Shown: positions 42,931 through 51,763 of the stretch, piece by piece
How positions within the stretch are numbered: the first letter of the stretch is position 1
Layout of the letters: every line of letters starts with the position of its first letter
Assembly (NCBI GenBank): GCA_016716505.1
Contig: JADJWF010000003.1
Coordinates: 434,001-498,000, forward strand
Length of the DNA: 64,000 nucleotides
Direction: 5' to 3'
Source: Verrucomicrobiota bacterium
GTDB lineage: Bacteria > Verrucomicrobiota > Verrucomicrobiia > Limisphaerales > J093
The notes under the pieces: generated by a model
What the model saw: only the letters and a program-made list of their open reading frames with translations
Databases searched by the model: none
Told to the model about the DNA's origin: nothing
Position numbers and translations under genes: made by a program

Positions 42931-44832
42931 TCAGAGCGGGATGGGTTGGGCCAGTTTCAATTTCACCTCAAACCGGAAGGTACCGGTGTTTTCGTCGTAT
43001 TCCCGCTGACCTGACAACCGAGTGCCATTCGTGCCGCCCAAAAAGTGCGGGCTGTTCTTCAGTTCCTTTTCGAGGGTATCCATCAGCAGGCTCTCTGCCG
43101 CCGGGGAGAAGTTCTTCAAACTGATCGCCCGACAGGTAAGGTTCAGAGTATGAATCGTGTTGGTGTTCGCCGGTGTCTTGGGCCGCGGCGCCGGTTCGCC
43201 GTCGGTACCCGCGTCCGCCGAAGCATCGGCGCCCCCTCCCCCGCTGCCGACGTTCTGCAACGCTTTCATTTGCTCCGGGTTCAGAAGCCCGTAGCGCATC
43301 ATCATGGCCAGGTCCATCCTTGGACGCGGAGCCGCCTCTTCTTCGGTCGCTTCTTCGGCTGTCTGCTGACCCTCCGGGGCCATTTTCTCCACCCAGACCG
43401 ACGCCCGAATGTTCAGTCCTTCGCGAATGGTTTGCTCCGCCGTTGTCAGTGCGGCCCGCAACTCGGCCAGCATGTCTGGCCAGACGTACCGTCCTCCCGC
43501 CCATTCGGTGTATTGGTCCACCACGGACTGCGCCTGTTTGCGCGCGGCCAACGCCGCGTTGAAACGCTGCTCCTTGTTCTGCCAATCGGTCACCTGGCCC
43601 TGCCGGTTCTCGATTGCCGCCTGCTTGACCTGGGCCAGCTTGTCGTAGAAGAGGCCCATCATGAAGACCACCAAGATCAAACTCAGCGCCGCCGCCACGA
43701 AATACGGCTTCTTCTGATTGAGCTGCTGGCGCTTCAGAATTGCCTTGGGAATCAGGTTCAACTCCACCGGGCACTGTGCGGGCGTGCGCAAACCGATGCC
43801 CACGACCTCGCCCAGCGCGTGGGCGACCTTGGCGAGCTCCTCGACGTTGACCGAGGGGTCAATCTGGATGTTCCGGAAAGGATTGAAGTAGTCCACCGGC
43901 ACGTTGAGCTTCTCGGCGAAGAACTGCGCCGTGTACGGCATGATCGAGGCACCGCCCGCCAGAAACACGCGCTGTGGCGCGCTGCCCCCCTGCTGGCTGC
44001 GGTAAAACTGGATGGTCTGGTTGACCTGAATGTGCAGGCGGGTCATGACTTGGCGCGCAATCTTTGAGATTGCCGCCTGCTTCGGGTTGTCCGGATCCTC
44101 GTAGGCGCCGCCCAAGCTGACGAAGCCGTCACTGATCTTGAACTTCTCGGCCTCCACGAACGGCATCTTCACCTCGGCGGCGAAGTCCTGCGTGATGGAA
44201 TTCGCGCCGATGTTGATGCTGCGGCAGAAGACCTTGCCCTTCTCAAAGATCAGCACGTTGCTGGTCTTGGCCCCGATGTCGAGCAGCAAGCTGCAGCCCT
44301 CGAGGTCGCCATAGTTGTAGCGGAAGGCGTTGCAGAGCGCCGCCGGGGAGGCGTCCACCAAGTCGAGGCGCAGGCCGTTGCCCTCGGTGGCCTTGAAAAG
44401 CTTCTCGACGATGTCGGACTTGAGGGCCACCAGCAGCACCTCGAGTTCCCCCGACGGCATCGTGCCGAGAATCTGATAGTCCCAGACCACCTCCTCGAGC
44501 GGGAACGGCACATTCTGCTGCGCCTCGTAGGTGATGATCTGCGTGATCTTGGAGGAGTCAACCGGCGGCAGCTTGAGGAACTTGGAGAAAACCTGAAAGC
44601 CGGCGGCACAGACACTGCAGGATTTGGCCGTGAACGTCTTGCTGGCGATCAACTCCTGCATGGCCCGCTGCACGACGCCGTCCCGGGCCGCTTCCTGCGC
44701 CCCCGCGAGCCCCAGGGGCCGCAACGCATACCGCAGCAGGCGGAGCGACCCCGCCTCGTTCACGTCGAATTCGGCCAGCTTCAACGTGCCGGCGCCGAAA
44801 TCAATGCACAGGAATGATTTTGAACCCAACAT
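42931..44832 (-). CDS. PilM-PilN fusion (actin-like pilus assembly ATPase plus PilN)
   Basis: 633 residues. Residues 1 to about 345 form an actin-like PilM: 'LCIDFGAGTLKLAEFDV', 'VFSKFLKLPPVDSSKI', 'LLDIGAKTSNVLIFEKGK' and 'QRVFLAGGASIMPY'. A basic linker leads to a membrane segment ('PYFVAAALSLILVVFMMGLF', about 375) and then a PilN-like periplasmic coil and ferredoxin-like part ending in 'RFEVKLKLAQP'. The cytoplasmic half binds nucleotide; the other half anchors the periplasmic complex. PilM and PilN are usually separate; fusion is also what I recall for Amuc_1101-type proteins. First gene of the operon; GAGG lies seven bases ahead of the ATG. Confidence 0.87.
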   Translation of the reverse strand: MLGSKSFLCIDFGAGTLKLAEFDVNEAGSLRLLRYALRPLGLAGAQEAARDGVVQRAMQELIASKTFTAKSCSVCAAGFQVFSKFLKLPPVDSSKITQIITYEAQQNVPFPLEEVVWDYQILGTMPSGELEVLLVALKSDIVEKLFKATEGNGLRLDLVDASPAALCNAFRYNYGDLEGCSLLLDIGAKTSNVLIFEKGKVFCRSINIGANSITQDFAAEVKMPFVEAEKFKISDGFVSLGGAYEDPDNPKQAAISKIARQVMTRLHIQVNQTIQFYRSQQGGSAPQRVFLAGGASIMPYTAQFFAEKLNVPVDYFNPFRNIQIDPSVNVEELAKVAHALGEVVGIGLRTPAQCPVELNLIPKAILKRQQLNQKKPYFVAAALSLILVVFMMGLFYDKLAQVKQAAIENRQGQVTDWQNKEQRFNAALAARKQAQSVVDQYTEWAGGRYVWPDMLAELRAALTTAEQTIREGLNIRASVWVEKMAPEGQQTAEEATEEEAAPRPRMDLAMMMRYGLLNPEQMKALQNVGSGGGGADASADAGTDGEPAPRPKTPANTNTIHTLNLTCRAISLKNFSPAAESLLMDTLEKELKNSPHFLGGTNGTRLSGQREYDENTGTFRFEVKLKLAQPIPL

Positions 44833-44872
44833 TCGTTTGCCTCGTTTTCAGTCCGCGTGTGCCACCCGGCAC

Positions 44873-44902
44873 GTTACAGCCAAAAACAGGCCAAGGTTGC
44901 AA
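44873..44902 (-). promoter_or_regulatory. Possible sigma70-type promoter of the pilus-like operon
   Basis: On the minus strand, TTGCAA (44902-44897) and TGTAAC (44878-44873) are 18 bases apart, each matching four of six consensus bases. They lie about 41 bases upstream of the first ATG, with GAGG as ribosome-binding site. Only pattern evidence. Confidence 0.35.
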
Positions 44903-45121
44903 TTGGTGCGAGGTGGTTACTGGAAAGGGTGGGCAGGGTCAAACCAAAAGTCTCGCAATTGCCGCTTCTACGGCGCGAACGACGGGAATCACGCACTCGC
45001 GCGTCATTTCGACGCCGCCGAACGTCCGCCGCTCCACCGTGCCGCAGTCTGGCTGATCATTCCGGGAACACCCGCTCCCGCCCATCACCCCTGAACCCCT
45101 GCCGCGACGCGGTCGCATGCC

Positions 45122-45796
45122 TCATTCCTGCTCCGGGCGCTTGTAGATGACCAGCGATTTCACCAACGGTCCAAACCACTCCCGCCACAACTCGCCGTCC
45201 GGGAACAGCAGCTTGATTTCGCGAACGTCCAGAAGCCGCACCTGCTCCACTTCCGCCTGGGCCCGCAACGGGTCTGTCTCCTGCCGCATCCAGCCCAGGT
45301 CCCACCGCTGCAGCAACCGCCGCCGCAGCCACACCGGCAGGTATTGCCAACCGGGAAAGAGAAAGTGCGGCTCGATCGGAAAGTGCCGGTACGGCGTCTG
45401 GACGAAATACCCGCGGCCCACGCGCCGGACCTCGCGGGCCATCGCCCATTGGTCATACAGCGTTCCAACGTGCTCGATGACCGAGTTGGAAAAGACCAGG
45501 TCAAAGGACTGGTCCGCAAACTCGGGCATGCGCCGGGCATCGCCGGCAACGGACCGAAAACCGGCCGGCAACGGTCCCGCCTCCGCCGCCAGGTTCAGCA
45601 AGGTCACTTCGCAGAACGCGGGGAACGCGACGCCCAGATGCTGCCACGACCAACTGGTGCCACCGATGTCAAGCACGCGAAATCGTTCGGCCTTCGCGGG
45701 AATCAGCCGCAGGAACATTTCCACTCGGCGGGCCCGCCCTCGGGCCGCGGCCGAGGCAGGATTCCAGACATTGGCCCAGCGCCGGAACATGACCAT
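45122..45796 (-). CDS. SAM-dependent class I methyltransferase
   Basis: 224 residues. Starts at 45796 (MVMFRRWANVW), five bases after the upstream stop; a second ATG at 45790 is possible. The Rossmann-type SAM site is 'RVLDIGGTSWSWQHLG', followed by 'VAGDARRMPEFADQSFDLVFSNSVIEHV' and 'GYFVQTPYRHFPIEPHFLFPGW'. The last phrase is typical of methyltransferases in sugar or polysaccharide clusters. Likely a methyl transfer to an exopolysaccharide precursor or its sugar. It is the last gene of the small glycan cluster. Substrate is inferred from neighbours only. Confidence 0.82.
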   Translation of the reverse strand: MVMFRRWANVWNPASAAARGRARRVEMFLRLIPAKAERFRVLDIGGTSWSWQHLGVAFPAFCEVTLLNLAAEAGPLPAGFRSVAGDARRMPEFADQSFDLVFSNSVIEHVGTLYDQWAMAREVRRVGRGYFVQTPYRHFPIEPHFLFPGWQYLPVWLRRRLLQRWDLGWMRQETDPLRAQAEVEQVRLLDVREIKLLFPDGELWREWFGPLVKSLVIYKRPEQE

Positions 45797-45801
45797 CCGG
45801 C

Positions 45802-46793
45802 TCAGGCCGCACGGGCGCCGGAGATTCTCTTGCGGACGGTCCGTGACTTGAACCATTCGATTGTCCGGCGGAGCCCGTCTTCCAAATCCACCTTCGGCTC
45901 CCAGTGCAGGATCCGGCGCGCCCGGCTGATGTCCGGTTGCCGCTGTTTGGGATCGTCCTGCGGCAGCGGCTCGAACGCGATGCGACTGCGCGAACCCGTC
46001 AAGCGAATGATCGTTTCGGCGAACTGGCGGACCGACAGTTCCCGCGGATTGCCGATGTTCACCGGCCGCCATTCGCGGCTCATCATCAGCCGGTAAATGC
46101 CCTCGATCAGATCAGAGCAGTAGCAAAAGCTCCGGGTCTGGGACCCGTCGCCGTACACCGTCAGCGGCCGGCCCGCCAGCGCCTGGCCGATGAACGACGG
46201 CACGACCCGCCCATCCCGCAGCCGCATCCGCGGGCCGTACGTGTTGAAGATTCGCACGATGCGCGTCTGCAACCCGTGCTCCTTGCGGTAGGCCATCGTC
46301 AACGCCTCGGCGAACCGCTTGGCTTCGTCATAACAGCCGCGCGGCCCGATCGGGTTGACGTTCCCCCAGTAGTCTTCCCGCTGCGGATGCACAAGCGGAT
46401 CGCCGTAAATCTCCGAGGTCGAAGCCAGCAGGAATCGCGCGCCCTTGTGCAGCGCCAGCCCCAGCGCCTTGTGGGTGCCGAGCGAGCCCACCTTGAGCGT
46501 TTGAATCGGCAGTTCGAGATAGTCCACCGGGCTGGCCGGCGAAGCGAAGTGCCAGACGTAGTTCACCGGCTCGTCGAGGAACAGGTACTCGGTGACGTCC
46601 TGCTGGATGAAGCGAAACGCTGCCTTGCCCGCGTGATGAGCGATGTTCTCCACCGATCCGGTGACCAGATTGTCCAGCACAATCACCCGGTGACCGCGCT
46701 CCAGCAGAAGGTCCACCAGATGAGAGCCGAGGAATCCGGCCCCCCGGTTACCACCGACACCGGCTGCGCCGCCGCTCGCTTCAGTTGACCCAT
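45802..46793 (-). CDS. UDP-glucuronate decarboxylase-like epimerase, broken by a G-run frameshift near its start
   Basis: The frame from 46716 to 45802 encodes 304 residues of an extended SDR: 'VWHFASPASPVDYLELPI' , 'LASTSEIYGDPLVHPQ' and catalytic YDEAK in 'GPRGCYDEAKRFAEALTMAY'. The features are those of UDP-xylose synthase (UXS), which oxidises and decarboxylates UDP-glucuronate. The N-terminal NAD site is in another frame: from ATG 46793 (MGQLKRAAAQPVSVVTGG) the frame must shift to read 'AGFLGSHLVDLLLERGHRV'. The cause is a run of six G (46740-46745 region) where seven would restore the frame. A base-calling error is likely, but a true mutation is possible. Presented as one gene spanning the shift. 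Confidence 0.8.
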
Positions 46794-46830
46794 GCTGGTC
46801 CCCCTCTTCCGTTGCGCTGTCTGTCCCGCC

Positions 46831-48228
46831 CTACTTTGCCCCCGCGCCGGCCAGGACCACTGGTAGCGTGCGGGCTAGGATTCTCAGATCCAGCCACAGC
46901 GACCAATTATCAATGTACTCCAAGTCCAACCGCACCCACTCCTGGAAATCCCTCAGATTGCTCCTCCCGCTCACCTGCCACAAGCAAGTCAGCCCCGGTT
47001 TGACGCTCAGCCGCCGCCGATGGGAAGGATCGTCGAAGCGGCGCACCTCATCCAGCGGGAGCGGCCGGGGCCCCACCAGGCTCATCTCTCCCCGCCACAC
47101 GTTGATCAACTGCGGCAGCTCGTCCACGCTGTACTTGCGTAACCAGCGGCCGAGCGGGGTGATCCGCGGGTCGTTGGTGACCTTGAACACCGGGCCCGTC
47201 ATTTCGTTCAGCGCCTCAAGCTCGCTCTTGCGCTGCTCCGCGTCAGTGATCATCGAACGAAACTTGAGCATGGTGAACGGCCGCCCGTTCAACCCCGCCC
47301 GCTGCTGCCGGAACAACACCGGCCCCGGCGAGGTCACCTTGATCGCCAGCGCCACCAGCAGCAGCGGAATCGCCAGGAGGATCAGCAGCACCGTGGCGCC
47401 GACGAAGTCCATCGTCTGCTTCGCCACCAGCGGCCACGAGGGCTGCGGAACAGACGTGAAAACCAGCGTCGGCCGGCCGAGGAACTCGTCGGTGCGCGTC
47501 TGAGAAATTTGCGTCTTGAAGAAGTCCGCCATCAACCACACCTCGACGCCCTCGCGCTCGCACACCTCAATCGTCTTCTCGATCTGCCCGAAGTACGTGT
47601 GGGCCGCCGATAATACGACACCGTTGACCGAGTGTTCGTGCAGCAGGTGGACCAGCTCTTCGATCGGCTCACGATTGATGTCCAGCTCCCCCACCAGAAC
47701 CACGTCGTCCCGGTTGTCGCGTTCGATCGCCCGCTTCAGGCGCGCCGTGTCGGCACAGGTGCCCACCAAGACGATCCGCTTCTTCGCCTGCGCCTGCCCG
47801 ACACTGCTCCGCCGGTACGCCAGCACCAACTCCTCCTTCACGTACACGAGCACAAAACTGATCACGCTGAAGAACGGCACCATCGCGCGCGGAATCAGAT
47901 ACCCCTTCCGCAGCAACCAGGTGACGATGATGATCGCCAGTCCTGTCCACACGGCCGCCTTGGCCAACTGCCAGGCAGTCACCCGCCGGCTGGCCAGCCA
48001 CGGCCGGCGGTAAAAACCGGACAGATGCAAAAACAAGACCGAGACCGGCACGATCACCAACAGCACCCAGGTGTACTCCGCAAACGGATCGATCTCCCGG
48101 GTGCCGCCGAACGCCTCGATATGCCAGACCCGCCGCAAGGCGTGCGCCAAGTACCACGCGAGGCCAAACAGCGCCGCGTCCAGAAACATCTGGACCCGGC
48201 TGCGAATTTCTTTGTGGCGGCGCAACAT
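46831..48228 (-). CDS. Exopolysaccharide polyprenyl glycosylphosphotransferase (WcaJ/WbaP type)
   Basis: 465 residues from the ATG at 48228. The N-terminal half has four membrane segments (for example 'MFLDAALFGLAWYLAHALRR', 'WVLLVIVPVSVLFLHLSGFY'), then a nucleotide-binding-like part ('KKRIVLVGTCADTARLKRAI'). A further membrane segment at about 290 is followed by the sugar transferase domain: 'LFRQQRAGLNGRPFTMLKFR', 'RITPLGRWLRKYSVDELPQL' and 'NVWRGEMSLVGPRPLPLDEV'. It loads the first sugar phosphate on undecaprenyl phosphate and so starts exopolysaccharide synthesis. Next to it are UXS and a methyltransferase, forming a small glycan unit. Confidence 0.9.
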   Translation of the reverse strand: MLRRHKEIRSRVQMFLDAALFGLAWYLAHALRRVWHIEAFGGTREIDPFAEYTWVLLVIVPVSVLFLHLSGFYRRPWLASRRVTAWQLAKAAVWTGLAIIIVTWLLRKGYLIPRAMVPFFSVISFVLVYVKEELVLAYRRSSVGQAQAKKRIVLVGTCADTARLKRAIERDNRDDVVLVGELDINREPIEELVHLLHEHSVNGVVLSAAHTYFGQIEKTIEVCEREGVEVWLMADFFKTQISQTRTDEFLGRPTLVFTSVPQPSWPLVAKQTMDFVGATVLLILLAIPLLLVALAIKVTSPGPVLFRQQRAGLNGRPFTMLKFRSMITDAEQRKSELEALNEMTGPVFKVTNDPRITPLGRWLRKYSVDELPQLINVWRGEMSLVGPRPLPLDEVRRFDDPSHRRRLSVKPGLTCLWQVSGRSNLRDFQEWVRLDLEYIDNWSLWLDLRILARTLPVVLAGAGAK

Positions 48229-48371
48229 CGAACGGACTCTGACCGAAAACCCGGCGAGTAGAACCAAAATTCCCCCGGGCGGCAATCCTCGTCGCTTACC
48301 GCCACTCCCGCGCCGCCGCCCTCCGACAACCCTTTTGCGCCCGGGCGCCTGGTCCCCTACTCTCCCTCCCC

Positions 48372-50051
48372 GTGACCAAACCGGTGCCAACCAACCGTCC
48401 ACGGCGCGTCGGCCTGATCTCGCTGGGCTGCGCCAAAAACCTCGTGGACGCGGAGATCATGTTGGGCTCGCTGCTCCAGCAGGGCGTTGAAATCGTGAAC
48501 GACCCTGCGCAGGCCGACGCCCTCATCGTCAACACGTGTTCGTTCATTGACGCCGCCCAAGAGGAGAGCGTGGACACTATCCTCGAATCCGCCGCCGTGC
48601 GCGACGCCCGGCATCGCGGCCAGGCGCTCATCGTGTCCGGCTGCCTCCCGCAGCGATTCCGCGACGAACTCCCTCGACTCCTGCCCGAGGTGGATGCCTT
48701 CATGGGCGTTGACCAGGTCGCCGAGGTCGGCCGGATCGTTGACGATGCCCTTGCCCGCCGCGCGGAGAAGGCTCCCCTCCGCCCGGCTTCATCCGCCCGT
48801 TCGAGGCGGGTGAAAGACGAACTGGCCCGGCTGGACCGCCAGCCAACAACCACCAGCCCTCAAGCTGGCGAGTCCCTCCGCGGCAGCGACAAGTTCGGCC
48901 GCACGAAAACCGTGGTCACCCCGGGCGCCCAGGTCGGCCCCGTCGTCGAAGTCCACCGGCGGCCGGAGTTCATCCCGAATTGGGAAACGCCGCGCTACCG
49001 GCTGACGCCCCGCCACTTCGCTTACGTCAAGATCGCCGAGGGCTGCAACCACCCCTGCAGCTTCTGCATCATCCCGCGGATGCGTGGCCATCACCGCAGC
49101 CGGCCGCCAGCCGACATCGTCGAGGAAGCGCGGCGCCTGCTCGCCGACGGCGTGCGCGAACTGAATCTGATCTCCCAGGACACCACGTACTACGGCCTCG
49201 ACCTCCATCCCCGGCATCGGCCCAACATCGCCTCCCCGGCACGATTCTCCGCCGCCAAAAACGCCCTGCCCGCCGACGCCCCCACCCTCAGCGCGCTCCT
49301 GCGCGCGTTGAATGCGCTGGAGGGTGATTTCTGGATCCGCCTCCTCTACACCCATCCGGCCCACTGGACCGATGACCTCATCGAAGCCATCGCCGCCTGC
49401 CCGAAAGTCGCCCGCTACGTGGACATGCCCCTCCAGCACATCCACGACGCCATGCTCGAACGCATGCGACGCGAAACCAGCGGCCAATACATCCACGACC
49501 TGATCGCCCGCCTGCGTGCCGGCATCCCCGGCATCGCCCTCCGCACCACCTTCATCGTCGGCTTCCCCGGCGAGACGGAGGCGTATTTCGAAACACTGCT
49601 GGATTTCATTCGTAACACGCGCTTCGAACGCCTCGGCGTGTTCACCTACTCGCAAGAGGAAGGCACCGTTGCCGGCCGCATGGTCAACCAGGTCCCCGAA
49701 AAGGAACGCCGCCGCCGTCGCGATCTCGCCATGGCCGCCCAACGCGGCGTCGCGCGGGAGGTCAGCGCCCGCCAGGTCGGACAAACCCTGCGGGTCTTGG
49801 TGGAAAACTCGGCCGACCCACGCCAATTGGACGAGGCACGCGTCTCCTCGTGGGAACACGGGCTCATCCGCGAATCGGCAGCGAACCAGCCCCACCTGCG
49901 ACGCGGTCCGTGGATGGTGGCCCGCGGCGAAGCCGACGCCCCGGACATTGACGGCCGCGTCTATGTGCGCGGGCGTCTGCCGGCTGGCGAATTCGCCCGG
50001 GTCCGCGTCATCGGACACACCGACTACGACTTGATCGCCGAACCGGTCTGA
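48372..50051 (+). CDS. rimO: Ribosomal protein S12 methylthiotransferase RimO with long inserts
   Basis: 559 residues, starting with GTG at 48372; typical RimO is about 440. The N-terminal cluster has Cys in 'LISLGCAKNLVDAE', 'LIVNTCSFIDAAQEE' and 'LIVSGCLPQRF'. The radical SAM motif is CNHPCSFC, and a C-terminal TRAM domain ends the protein. It methylthiolates an Asp of ribosomal protein S12 using two 4Fe-4S clusters. Extra length comes from an insert of about 55 residues before the radical SAM part (about 137-195, 'SPQAGESLRGSDKFG') and a second of about 25 ('HRPNIASPARFSAAKN'). Alone on its strand. Confidence 0.92.
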   Translation: MTKPVPTNRPRRVGLISLGCAKNLVDAEIMLGSLLQQGVEIVNDPAQADALIVNTCSFIDAAQEESVDTILESAAVRDARHRGQALIVSGCLPQRFRDELPRLLPEVDAFMGVDQVAEVGRIVDDALARRAEKAPLRPASSARSRRVKDELARLDRQPTTTSPQAGESLRGSDKFGRTKTVVTPGAQVGPVVEVHRRPEFIPNWETPRYRLTPRHFAYVKIAEGCNHPCSFCIIPRMRGHHRSRPPADIVEEARRLLADGVRELNLISQDTTYYGLDLHPRHRPNIASPARFSAAKNALPADAPTLSALLRALNALEGDFWIRLLYTHPAHWTDDLIEAIAACPKVARYVDMPLQHIHDAMLERMRRETSGQYIHDLIARLRAGIPGIALRTTFIVGFPGETEAYFETLLDFIRNTRFERLGVFTYSQEEGTVAGRMVNQVPEKERRRRRDLAMAAQRGVAREVSARQVGQTLRVLVENSADPRQLDEARVSSWEHGLIRESAANQPHLRRGPWMVARGEADAPDIDGRVYVRGRLPAGEFARVRVIGHTDYDLIAEPV

Positions 50052-50361
50052 CCCGTCCAGCGGCGTGTCGCGCGGGTGCCGGCCCCGGCTGGACGTCACC
50101 CGAGGCACGCTGTCAACGACCCGTCCCTGCACCAATAACCGCCCGGAGTTACCACGCATCGCTGCGTCGGCACCGTAACAGGGCCGCGAAACCAAACCGG
50201 CCACCGCCCGGGTGGGCCACTCACAGCCCACCCCAGCGCTTCCCGCGGACACCCCGACCGCTGTGGCCAGATGGCTATTGAATCTCGCATGAATGGGTAA
50301 CAGTGGGTCACAAAGAAAGCTCGGCCGGTTGCCAGAAGGCGCGGACCAATCGGGGGCGCCG
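50052..50361 (+). other. Intergenic stretch between rimO and the IS630 relic
   Basis: No gene could be supported. Directly after the rimO stop there is an 8-bp inverted repeat (CGTCCAGC 50054-50061 with GCTGGACG 50088-50095) around 26 bases. It has no T-run behind it, so it is a poor terminator candidate. The remainder may include the end of the insertion element. Confidence 0.4.
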
Positions 50362-51140
50362 TTAGCTGCGCCGGAGTTGCCGCCGCGCCTCCCGGCTCAG
50401 GTGCGGAAGGTCCTTCGGACAGAAGTTGGCCAGGGCGTGGCGCTTGAGATGGCCCCAGATGTATTCGGCAGGAATACGTTCAGGCGCGTAACTCGGCAAC
50501 CGGGCCGGGACAATCTGACCGCCCGAGCGCTCCACATCGTCGCGCACGTGGCGGCGGCGGCGATGACCGAGAGCTTGCCGCACGCGTGACTGAACACCCG
50601 TTGCGGGGTCTGGCCTCGGCGCGTCCAAGTGCGAGCCACGCTCGGCCGCTCCGACAGCTCGCTTTCGTCCACAAAGACAATGGTGCGGCGCTCCTTCAGG
50701 GACTTTTTTTTAGCGCGGGCCGGGTGTGTTTCTTCCAGCGGGCAATCACCGCTTCGTCGCGCTGGACGGCCCGACCACTGGGACGCTGGGGATTCCAGCC
50801 CATCTGCCCCAAGAGCCGCCAGACATGGCCGAGTTGCAGCCGCACGCCGCTCTGGCGTTCGATCAGCGCGGCCAACCCGTGGCAGCGTCCAGAGGTCGCT
50901 GAGAAAGCCGTGGGCTTGCGCCCCCTGTTCCAGCGCCTTTGCCAAGGCGTACTTGTGGGCCGGGGTCAGCTTGGGCCGGCGGCCCAACGGGCGCCGTTTC
51001 CAAGCCCGGGTTCCGGTGGCTTGGCGTTGCTGCTCCCAGCGCTAGGCGCTGAGCCGGCTGACGCCGCACTGCCGGGCCACTTCCGCCTCGGTTTTTGGCG
51101 GTCTCGGCGGTTGCACCAGTACGCTTGCATTTGCAACCCT
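50362..51140 (-). pseudogene. IS630-family transposase, decayed by frameshifts and internal loss
   Basis: Read on the minus strand, pieces in several frames match an IS630 transposase in order. The N-terminal helix-turn-helix ('TEAEVARQCGVSRLSA', then an in-frame TAG, then 'RWEQQRQATGTRAWKRRPLG') is followed by 'RRPKLTPAHKYALAKALEQG' and 'AQAHGFLSDLWTLPRV'. A shift leads to 'LAALIERQSGVRLQLGHVWR' and 'LLGQMGWNPQRPSGRAVQRD'. Another shift at an A8 run (T8 at 50704-50711) leads to 'KSLKERRTIVFVDESELSER' with the first catalytic Asp. The stretch with the second Asp is missing, and the end is 'RLPSYAPERIPAEYIWGHLKR' with the last Glu. It is not active. Confidence 0.85.
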
Positions 51141-51161
51141 TCCTGGACGCGGCCGCCGCCC

Positions 51162-51392
51162 GCGCAGAGACCCGCCGTAGTTGGTGACGTAGCGGAGGAA
51201 CTGGATGGGGCGGCAAATTTCCACCTTCACCGGCCGGACGCGGACGGATTTCCAGCGCAGGATCGCCTCAAAGATGCCCTTCACCGCGCTGAACGTGGGG
51301 GCAACGTAGGAGACGGGCGACGAGCCGGTGTCCGGCCGCGTCCACAGCGCCGTCGAGCTGGAGATTTCCAACTGGAGGGTGTAGGGTTTCAT
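51162..51392 (-). pseudogene. cas5: Truncated cas5 (type I CRISPR-Cas, Cas5d-like)
   Basis: ATG at 51392 opens 77 residues that read as the N-terminal domain of a Cas5 RAMP protein: 'PYTLQLEISSSTALWTRPDT', 'SSPVSYVAPTFSAVKGIFEA', 'ILRWKSVRVRPVKVEICRPI' and 'FLRYVTNYGGSLR'. The pattern TRP-x(6)-VSY-x-APTFSA-x-KGIFEAI resembles Cas5d-type proteins (crRNA 5'-handle binding and processing in type I-C systems). After 'NYGGSLR' the resemblance stops where the IS630 relic begins; the C-terminal half is gone. No other cas gene and no repeat array was seen. The most economical reading is loss of a CRISPR locus, with insertion at this point. Confidence 0.72.
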
Positions 51393-51763
51393 GGGGTTGA
51401 TCGTGCGGGAAATAAGCCGGGTCGCCAAGTCGGGAACGAGTGATGTCCGCGCGCGGTGCCGGACGTGATGACCACGTAACTCACACGGTCGAGGCTCACT
51501 TCCGGAGGGAAATACCAGAAAGGTCGTGCCGGGTTTTGGCGAGGATGGCGATGTATGGTTGCACGTCTGGACAGCGCATCTTCCGATGCGGGAGGCCCGA
51601 TCCGATTCCGGTCCCGCGAGCAGCAATTGAAAACGTCGGCAACCCGGCGGGCGGTTCGCGTCGCCCCCATCCCGGTTTTCGCTCGTGGGCAGGGGTGGGT
51701 TGTGGCGTCATGACCGCAGCGGGCCAGCGAGAGCCACGCGCTGTTGTGAACCGCTCGGCCCGG
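51393..51763 (-). other. Region upstream of the cas5 relic
   Basis: About 370 bases without a supported gene. The frame of cas5 is open upstream to 51626 but shows no Cas motif. No direct repeats of 25-40 bases were found that would indicate an array. The promoter of the TatD-like gene should lie at the right end. Confidence 0.4.

Noticed and set aside
44833..45121. tRNA gene in this gap or other gaps
   Set aside because: No T-loop (GGTTCGAATC-like) with matching acceptor stem was seen.
50704..50711. A8 run in the IS630 gene as proof of programmed frameshifting
   Set aside because: The gene has other shifts, a stop and a deletion, so the run cannot be separated from random decay.
50052..51763. 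CRISPR array next to cas5
   Set aside because: No direct repeats of suitable size were found.
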